The translations under genes and the position numbers were made by a program. Positions 1 to 6,097 of a stretch of 6,097 nt of DNA are shown here, one piece after another. The stretch's first letter is position 1, and the number at the start of each line of letters is the position of its first letter. The notes beneath the pieces were generated by a model that saw nothing but the letters and a program-made list of their open reading frames with translations, did not search any database and was not told where the DNA came from. This stretch comes from Planctomycetaceae bacterium (GTDB lineage Bacteria; Planctomycetota; Planctomycetia; Planctomycetales; Planctomycetaceae), in contig CANHVD010000375.1 in NCBI GenBank assembly GCA_947463775.1, forward strand, positions 1-6,097, in the 5' to 3' direction.

Positions 1-354
1 ATGCAAAAAGAACAGAAATGGGTTAAGGGCAAGGAAGAGTTCGTCGGCAATTATCTGGGAGTTGATTACTTCTTCCAGTCGCCGGAAGAGCGTGAATTGT
101 TTCTGGCCAGTCCGGAACAATACATTCCTCGTCTGCATGGCTGCGATCCCGTCGAGCTTCAGATCGCGCGTCGAGCTGAGGTCGGGGCGATTGAGCTGGG
201 TTCGATCTATAAAGGACGGTTATTCTTTTTCCAGAATGAAGCCAATCGTCAACGATTCCAGAGCAATCCTGCCTGGTACGCCGAAGGCCTTTCCACAGAC
301 GGTCTTCAGAACGCGGACCAGTTTCCGTTTCTGAAGTCAATGACTCTGAACTAG
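1..354 (+). CDS. Tandem YHS-like domain protein, C-terminal part (5' end probably outside the window)
   Basis: The reading frame is open from the first base and ends at TAG 352-354, giving 117 residues. Two similar units are visible. Unit one (about residues 7-46) runs W-V-K-G-K-E-E-F, then GVDYFFQSPEERELFLASPE and Y41. Unit two (about 47-94) starts GCDPVEL, then YKGRLFFFQNEANRQRFQSNP and Y93. The pattern of a G-x-x-[YF]-x-F strand, a charged helix with xxFxxxP, and a closing Tyr is that of YHS-like domains, which in some families bind metal. In planctomycete proteins of this kind each unit usually opens with a C/D-P-V-x-L strand. Unit two has it, but unit one lacks it, because the window begins exactly where it should be. 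The ATG at base 1 is therefore probably an internal Met codon, and the true start, perhaps with a signal peptide, lies upstream. Function unknown. The two-unit reading is fairly secure; metal binding is not shown. Confidence 0.7.
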   Translation: MQKEQKWVKGKEEFVGNYLGVDYFFQSPEERELFLASPEQYIPRLHGCDPVELQIARRAEVGAIELGSIYKGRLFFFQNEANRQRFQSNPAWYAEGLSTDGLQNADQFPFLKSMTLN

Positions 355-374
355 TGTGTTTTCAAATCCTGAAT

Positions 375-432
375 TGTAGGTTGGACATTCTTGTCCGACC
401 GCGTTTCGACGGGCAAGAATGCCCATCCTACG
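375..432. repeat. BIME-like paired inverted hairpin element, family A copy 1
   Basis: Two 25-base arms (375-399 and 408-432) are inverted copies of each other, matching at 20 of 25 positions, with an 8-base linker. The left arm is TGTAG followed by GTTGGACATTCTTGTCCGAC, an 8-bp stem (380-387 with 392-399) closed by loop TTCT. The right arm, read on the minus strand, is CGTAG followed by GATGGGCATTCTTGCCCGTC, also an 8-bp stem with loop TTCT. GTAG sits at the outer 5' side of each arm. Four of the five differences between arms form two compensatory pairs within the stem (T-A versus A-T, A-T versus G-C). The element begins 20 bases after the upstream stop codon. The design matches REP/BIME elements of proteobacteria; assigning it to that class is inference. 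Confidence 0.85.
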
Positions 433-715
433 TGACAACCAGGCCTTAACAGAGCACTTGCTGCTTGTTGAACGATGCTCAACGGCGCTATCGGGTTCAT
501 TCCGGTGGCGACGTTGGATCTTTGGTGTTTGAAACCTAACGACGCAAGCCGTTTCGATTCAGACTGCTCCACTATCCTCTTACTACAGCTTTCTTCCGGC
601 TTTTGTAATTCTTTGCATGGTCTATCTTGAGGCCGAGTGTTCGCGGGATACATCACCAAGAACATTGCCTCAATTCTAACCGAGCTCAGAACAGTCAAAG
701 GTAACGGGGTCGTCC
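433..715. other. Intergenic stretch without a recognisable gene
   Basis: Between repeat A1 and the maf start I see no convincing coding region on either strand, no tRNA-like cloverleaf and no clear sigma-70-type promoter. A minus-strand open frame crosses it, but that frame runs antisense through the first 292 bases of maf and ends inside the repeat, so I treat it as chance. A weak hairpin is possible at 467-483 (GTTGA and TCAAC arms with a 7-base loop). The maf promoter presumably lies here. The length is more than a compact promoter needs, so the stretch could hold degraded sequence. Confidence 0.5.
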
Positions 716-1300
716 ATGCCACTGCCAATCCTCCTTGCCAGCAGCTCACGTTACCGGCGTGAGCTGCTCGGACGACTGCTCCCCAGTTTTGATTTCGTTT
801 CGCCCGATGTCGACGAACACGCATTTCATGATCTGGAACCCTCGCCCGACAGCCTTGCTCAGCGGCTTGCGACGGAGAAAACTCTGGCGGTGTTTCGACG
901 TTTTCCGGAAGCCATCGTGATTGGCTCAGACCAACTGGTTGACCTGAACGGCACTGTGCTGGGAAAACCAGGAACTGTGAGTGCAGCCGTCGAACAGTTG
1001 CTGTCAATGTCCGGGAAAACTCACCGGCTTCTCACCGCAGTCTGTATCGCTTCACCCGGGATACCGGCAACTTTGATCATGAATGAAACTCAGCTGACAA
1101 TGCGTCACCTGACGGCCGATGAGGCATTGCGTTATGTAGAACGCGATCAACCGTTGGACTGTGCCGGCAGCTACAAGATTGAGAGCCTGGGAATCTCCCT
1201 GTTCGAAAGCATCCAAACAGAAGACTTCACCGCGATCATGGGACTGCCGCTGATTCAAGTTTCGCGAACCCTGCGGGAACTCGGTGTGGCGATTCCGTAG
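716..1300 (+). CDS. maf: Maf family nucleoside triphosphate pyrophosphatase, YceF (7-methyl-GTP) type
   Basis: This is a cytosolic house-cleaning enzyme that hydrolyses non-canonical or modified nucleoside triphosphates to the monophosphate and pyrophosphate. The 194 residues equal the usual family length. Visible motifs in order are: LLASSSRYRRELL at 6-18 (phosphate-binding loop with R14 and R15); D31-V-D-E34; E54-K55; GSDQ at 70-73 with D72 as the likely general base; LGKP at 82-85 with K84; the QLLSMSGKTHRLLTAV strand at 94-109; DCAGSYKIESLGISLFE at 148-164; and GLPL at 176-179. Gln after the catalytic Asp (SDQ rather than ADT) is typical of the YceF branch, which in E. coli prefers m7GTP, rather than the YhdE dTTP/UTP branch. 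Family membership is seen; substrate is inferred. The ATG at 716 gives the canonical Maf N-terminus. Only a weak GGGG (706-709) stands in for a ribosome binding site. The gene is convergent with the DUF1501 gene. Confidence 0.93.
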   Translation: MPLPILLASSSRYRRELLGRLLPSFDFVSPDVDEHAFHDLEPSPDSLAQRLATEKTLAVFRRFPEAIVIGSDQLVDLNGTVLGKPGTVSAAVEQLLSMSGKTHRLLTAVCIASPGIPATLIMNETQLTMRHLTADEALRYVERDQPLDCAGSYKIESLGISLFESIQTEDFTAIMGLPLIQVSRTLRELGVAIP

Positions 1301-1317
1301 CCATTTGTAAGCTAAAA

Positions 1318-1376
1318 AGCATGTTGGACATTCTTGTCCGACATCAAACACGACGGGCAGGAAAGCCCATCGTACA
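1318..1376. repeat. BIME-like paired inverted hairpin element, family A copy 2 (partly decayed)
   Basis: The left hairpin 1323-1342 (GTTGGACATTCTTGTCCGAC) is identical over 20 bases to 380-399. The right arm 1352-1376 matches 408-432 except at 1360, 1364 and 1372. The linker is 9 bases (1343-1351). The right stem keeps GACGGGC/GCCCATC but loses its loop-closing pair (A.A). The outer GTAG is lost on the left (GCAT at 1319-1322) and reads GTAC on the right arm's minus strand, so this copy looks older or inactive. It fills most of the 86-base gap between the convergent maf and DUF1501 stop codons. Transcripts from either side would form stem-loops here. No T-tract follows, so it is not a canonical Rho-independent terminator. 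Confidence 0.8.
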
Positions 1377-1386
1377 GCTCAAATCA

Positions 1387-2820
<1,434 letters not shown>

Positions 2821-2900
2821 GGCAGTGTTCTCGTCAGGAAGGGTTTTAAGAAGCCCCACGATACTGAGCAGGAAATGAACTGTCGGTAGTGCCTGTGGAG

Positions 2901-2958
2901 CGTAGCCGGATTCGTGAGAATTCGGATGTGTTGCTGAGCTCTCACGAGCCCAGCTACG
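2901..2958. repeat. BIME-like paired inverted hairpin element, family B
   Basis: The sequence is unrelated to family A but the design is the same. The left arm is CGTAG, then hairpin CCGGATTC (2906-2913), loop GTGA, GAATTCGG (2918-2925). The right arm, read on the minus strand, is CGTAG, then hairpin GCTGAGCTC/GAGCCCAGC on the plus strand (2933-2941 with 2946-2954) around loop TCAC, the complement of GTGA. The outer boundaries are CGTAGC and GCTACG. The linker between hairpins is 7 bases. The arms differ at 7 of 26 positions. Six of these are three compensatory stem changes (C-G versus T-A, A-T versus G-C, T-A versus C-G). It lies in the 154-base gap between the PSD1 stop and the DUF1501 start, so the mRNA of that pair would carry both hairpins. 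Confidence 0.85.
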
Positions 2959-2974
2959 GATATGTTAGGCGTTC

Positions 2975-5900
2975 TTAATTCTTCGCCATTGTTTCATCAA
3001 GATTCAATAACACTCGGGCGACCAGTGTCCACGCCGCAGCATCCTGTGGCGTCGTGTTGTCAGGCAGGGCTGGCAACGTGCCGGGTTCCCCCGTGATGAC
3101 TTCGCGAGGATTCAACCAGCCATCAGCCAATCGTTGCCGACGTGACTTCAACAGGGCCAGAACTTCATTGCATTCCACGTCGCTCGGTGGTCGGGACGTA
3201 CACAACAGAAACGCGTACTTTGCCCGTTCCGTATCATCACTGCCCGCTTCCTTGAGAACTCGCATGGCCAATGCACGAGCGGCCTCAACAAAAATTGTCT
3301 CATTCAGACCGGTCAATGCTGCCAACGGAGTATTCGAACGAACTCGGCGAGCACAGGAGAAGTCCCCGTTCGGTGCATCAAAATTCGACATCACCGGATC
3401 TGGCATGGAACGCTTTCGAAAACCGTACACGGTGCGTCGATAACGTTCCGGTCCTGTGGCCGGAGTCCAATATCCCGGGTACACGTAGTTGTAATCCAGC
3501 ACGTTCTGTGGAACTGGAGGAATCACTCCGGGGCCACCAATGCGATGATGAATCAACCCGGCCGCAGTCAACGCGATGTCTCGAACGACCTCAGCGTCAG
3601 CCCGGAAACGCGGGCCTCGAGCCAATAGTTGATTGCGAGGATCACGTTCCAGCATCTGCGGCGACGCATTCGACGCCTGCTGATAGGTCGCACTGCTGAG
3701 AATCGTGCGAATCAAATGCTTTCGACTCCAGCCATGCTCCATAAAGTCCACGGCCAGCCAATCCAGCAATTCACGATACTGAGGCACCGGCGCACGTGTG
3801 CCAAAATCTTCAGCGGTTTCGACAAGACCAATTCCGAAGATAGCCTGCCAAGCCTGATTCACGGCAACTCTCGCAGTCAACGGCGATCGAGAATCTGTCA
3901 GCCACATCGCAAAGCCAAGTCGATTCTTCGGAGCTTCTTCCGGGAACGGATTGAGTCCTGTGGGCACATGCGGCTCGACTGGTTTCAGAGGCTGATCCCA
4001 GTTGCCTCGGTCGAGAAGATGAGTGACTCGCTGATAAGCGGGCTCACGTTCGGCCATATGCAGAATCGAAGTCGATGCAGCAGGTAACGATTTGTAGAGC
4101 GTGTCGATCTCATCATTAATCGGCTTAAGTTCTGGAACAGACGATCGCCACGCCGCAAACATCGCTACCGACTGATCGTGCGTCCGCTCTGCTGGGGGCG
4201 TCTGCAGTGCGAGGATCGCGGCATGATCGACCGCTGGGGCCGCTGGAGTCGGAGCCGTTGTGACACTGAACCGACCGCATCCCAGCATGTCGCCCATTCG
4301 CCACGCGATCTTCATCTGTGAGCCTTCAGGAAACTCCAAAGGCTTCTCAAACTGCAGCACGGCACTGCTCGCCTGATTTCGGCGACCGATTCCTCGGTCA
4401 GCATTCCAACTGGTCGCGTCATTGCCATCAATCAGATGGGCGACAGGGCCGGTTGCTCGTTTGCCTTCATCGTGTTTTGCTTCCGGTTCGGAAAAGTCGG
4501 CCGTGGCATTGACCAGCTTTTGCTTTTCCCAGTCCTTACTGTCGGGCTTTCGGACGAAGACTTCCAGTTCATTGATCACCCATGTTCCGTTGCGACTTCG
4601 GCCGGGACCGTTATGAGGAAGATCGCGATGCGGCAAAGCCTCCAGCCGTAAGCCTGTAATTCCCTTTAAGGCTGGAGCGGCAATCATAAACACGTCGTTG
4701 CTGGTGTGCCCTTTCATCAGTAACGACTTGTCGGCTTCCTGAGTCGGGTGATTCAGGCCGCTGATGCTCCCGAGTTCGATCGCCTCCAAGGGTTGCCAGT
4801 CGATCGCGGCCGATGTCAAAGCCGTGGACCAGGCATTCAGTTCGTCCTGCCACTGAGGTCTCTCGGTGCGAATTCTGTTTTCTGCCGTTCGGATCTTTTC
4901 CTGAATCTCGACGGTCTGCCGCAACTGATCGTCGGTGTAAACCCAGGACTGGGCTTCGTAGGAGTTATTCAGGAATGCAAATAACCCGAAGTACTCGTCG
5001 TGTGTGATCGGGTCAAACTTATGTGTATGACATTGAGCACATTGAGTTGACAGGCCAAGCACCGCCTTGCCAATGCAGTCGACTCGATCGAACATTTCAA
5101 CCATGCGGAACTGTTCCGCCACAATGGCACCTTCTTCGTTGATCATGCTGTTGCGAAGAAAACCAGTGGCAATAATCTGACTCTGAGTCGCATTCGGAAG
5201 AAGGTCACCCGCAATCTGTTCAATCAGAAACTGGTTGTACGGCATGTCACGGTTGATGGCGTGAATGACCCAATCTCGCCATGCCCATTGTTCTCGCTGC
5301 AGATCCTTCTCGTAACCGTTCGTGTCCGAGTAACGAGCCAGATCGAGCCAATGTCGAGCCCACTTCTCGCCGAAGCGATCACTGTTGATCAAGCGATCGA
5401 CCGTTGCCTCCAGCCCATCCTGTTCGAATGCGGCCAGCTCCTGCGGAGACGGCGGAAGTCCCGTAAGATCAAGATACACGCGTCGACAGAGCGTATGATT
5501 CGCGGCCTGAGGTGAAGGCGTTAAGCCTTCGGCCTGTAATCGGCTCATCACGAACGCATCGATCGGATTCTTTGCGGCAACAGTTGGCAGCGGCGTTTTG
5601 GTTGGCGGCGTGAAAGCCCAATGAGCCTGATACTCTGCGCCTTCTGTGATCCATTGCTTCAGCGTCTGAATCTGTAACTCAGAGACCGGTTTCTTCTGAT
5701 CCGGCGGAGGCATAATCAAATCGGCATCGTGAGTCATGACGCGACGAAGGAGTTCGCTTTCGTCAGGCTTGCCAGGCACGATGGCCGCGACGCCAGATTC
5801 ACCGCCCTTGAACGCAGCATCCTGAACGTCAAGCCGAAGGCCGCCTCTGCGATCTTCTGCGTCAGCACCGTGACAATGCCAACAGTGTTCGGCCAGAATG

Positions 5901-6007
5901 GGCTGCACGTCCCGCTGGAAGTTAACGTCGCTGAATGCTGGTTGACTGAAAAGAACGAGGGAGACAAACGCACACGGGGCGAAGAGACGCGCAGTGGGAG
6001 TGTTCAT
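2975..6007 (-). CDS. PSD1 / planctomycete cytochrome-c domain protein (PSCyt1-DUF1549-DUF1553)
   Basis: This is an exported multidomain protein of 1010 residues. Residues 1-26 form a Sec signal peptide, with cleavage likely after AFS. PSCyt1 (about 27-135) has a c-type heme motif CWHCH (42-46) and MPPPDQ from M99, where the Met could be an axial ligand. DUF1549/PSCyt2 (about 146-350) includes CRRVYLDLTGLPPSPQEL, MFDRVD and a second heme-type motif CAQCH (323-327) followed by THKFDPI. A central insert (about 405-590) contains GLRLEALPHRDLP, WVINELEVFV and HLIDGNDATSWNAD, resembling a discoidin/galactose-binding-like beta sandwich. DUF1553/PSD1 (about 695-950) includes RLGFAMWLTD, VNQAWQAIFGIGLVETAEDF, GWSRKHLIRTILSSATYQ and NTPLAAL (892-898). 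The tail WTLVARVLLNLDET is typical of the family. Heme attachment and an extracytoplasmic location are inferred from motifs. The biochemical role is unknown; a redox or polysaccharide-related job with its DUF1501 partner is often suspected. The ATG at 6007 is chosen because it directly begins the signal peptide. Ribosome binding sequence is weak (GGAT). Confidence 0.94.
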   Translation of the reverse strand: MNTPTARLFAPCAFVSLVLFSQPAFSDVNFQRDVQPILAEHCWHCHGADAEDRRGGLRLDVQDAAFKGGESGVAAIVPGKPDESELLRRVMTHDADLIMPPPDQKKPVSELQIQTLKQWITEGAEYQAHWAFTPPTKTPLPTVAAKNPIDAFVMSRLQAEGLTPSPQAANHTLCRRVYLDLTGLPPSPQELAAFEQDGLEATVDRLINSDRFGEKWARHWLDLARYSDTNGYEKDLQREQWAWRDWVIHAINRDMPYNQFLIEQIAGDLLPNATQSQIIATGFLRNSMINEEGAIVAEQFRMVEMFDRVDCIGKAVLGLSTQCAQCHTHKFDPITHDEYFGLFAFLNNSYEAQSWVYTDDQLRQTVEIQEKIRTAENRIRTERPQWQDELNAWSTALTSAAIDWQPLEAIELGSISGLNHPTQEADKSLLMKGHTSNDVFMIAAPALKGITGLRLEALPHRDLPHNGPGRSRNGTWVINELEVFVRKPDSKDWEKQKLVNATADFSEPEAKHDEGKRATGPVAHLIDGNDATSWNADRGIGRRNQASSAVLQFEKPLEFPEGSQMKIAWRMGDMLGCGRFSVTTAPTPAAPAVDHAAILALQTPPAERTHDQSVAMFAAWRSSVPELKPINDEIDTLYKSLPAASTSILHMAEREPAYQRVTHLLDRGNWDQPLKPVEPHVPTGLNPFPEEAPKNRLGFAMWLTDSRSPLTARVAVNQAWQAIFGIGLVETAEDFGTRAPVPQYRELLDWLAVDFMEHGWSRKHLIRTILSSATYQQASNASPQMLERDPRNQLLARGPRFRADAEVVRDIALTAAGLIHHRIGGPGVIPPVPQNVLDYNYVYPGYWTPATGPERYRRTVYGFRKRSMPDPVMSNFDAPNGDFSCARRVRSNTPLAALTGLNETIFVEAARALAMRVLKEAGSDDTERAKYAFLLCTSRPPSDVECNEVLALLKSRRQRLADGWLNPREVITGEPGTLPALPDNTTPQDAAAWTLVARVLLNLDETMAKN

Positions 6008-6061
6008 GAATAGAGATCCGCTGGTGGGTCAATGCGGAGGCAGGAAGATTCGACGGCAATC

Positions 6062-6092
6062 TCGTCTCAGCACACGGAAAGCGATGAGACGA
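6062..6092. promoter_or_regulatory. Perfect 8-bp inverted repeat in the PSD1 upstream region
   Basis: TCGTCTCA (6062-6069) and TGAGACGA (6085-6092) are perfect inverted copies separated by 15 bases. The site lies 55-85 bases upstream of the PSD1 start codon, in the window-end leader. It could be an operator for a dimeric regulator, an mRNA stem-loop in the 5' leader, or the terminator region of a gene beyond the window. It lacks the GTAG-tetraloop design of the BIME-like elements. Nothing else is recognisable in 6008-6061. Confidence 0.35.
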
Positions 6093-6097
6093 AGGCA

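Noticed and set aside
603..628. Possible promoter TTGTAA ... TATCTT upstream of maf.
   Set aside because: The spacer is only 14 bases and both boxes are poor matches, so it is not supportable.
351..1007. Minus-strand 218-residue open frame.
   Set aside because: It runs antisense through the first half of maf, and its C-terminus is only the translation of repeat A1 (VGWAFLPVETRSDKNVQPT). Such repeat-derived peptides can recur as spurious hypothetical proteins. No domain is visible.
1052..1351. Minus-strand 99-residue open frame.
   Set aside because: It is antisense to the end of maf, and its start lies inside repeat A2; no recognisable motif.
1318..1376. Rho-independent terminator.
   Set aside because: Hairpins are present but neither strand has a following T-tract, and the same structure occurs elsewhere as a repeat; kept as a repeat with a possible 3'-end role.
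2821..2859. Upstream GTG start for the DUF1501 gene.
   Set aside because: It adds 13 residues ahead of an otherwise typical Tat leader and has no ribosome binding sequence, so the ATG at 2820 is preferred.

Overview
The window looks like ordinary chromosome of a member of the Planctomycetota. The strongest evidence is a minus-strand pair: a 1010-residue protein with planctomycete cytochrome-c (PSCyt1), DUF1549 (PSCyt2) and DUF1553 (PSD1) regions, followed by a DUF1501 protein with a twin-arginine signal. This pairing is greatly expanded in Planctomycetes and related PVC bacteria. A secreted-type tandem YHS-like tail and weak Shine-Dalgarno sequences fit the same group. Genus cannot be told from the sequence.

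Layout: positions 1-354 (+) hold the 3' end of a tandem YHS-like gene that probably begins before the window. A 361-base gap follows, holding a two-hairpin repeat (375-432) and then nothing recognisable. Positions 716-1300 (+) encode a Maf/YceF-type nucleotide pyrophosphatase. A short convergent gap carries a second, partly decayed copy of the same repeat (1318-1376). Positions 1387-2820 (-) encode the DUF1501 protein. The 154-base gap upstream of it carries a repeat of different sequence but the same architecture (2901-2958). Positions 2975-6007 (-) encode the PSD1/cytochrome protein, and its upstream leader (6008-6097) has a perfect 8-bp inverted repeat.

The PSD1 and DUF1501 genes are probably co-transcribed, and both products are predicted to be exported (Sec and Tat). 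Their joint biochemical role is not established. Maf is a cytosolic housekeeping or house-cleaning enzyme with no evident link to its neighbours.

The most interesting signal is non-coding. Every intergenic gap between genes contains a paired inverted-hairpin element built like a proteobacterial BIME (two inverted REP sequences). Each arm has a tetraloop hairpin with a roughly 8-bp stem. In the two well-preserved elements each arm carries GTAG at its outer 5' side. The arms of an element differ by compensatory base-pair changes, and a single G.T wobble always falls on the GTAG-side strand. Two sequence families share this design within 2.6 kb. This suggests planctomycete REP/BIME-like elements, possibly spread by a RAYT-type (REP-associated tyrosine) transposase encoded elsewhere.
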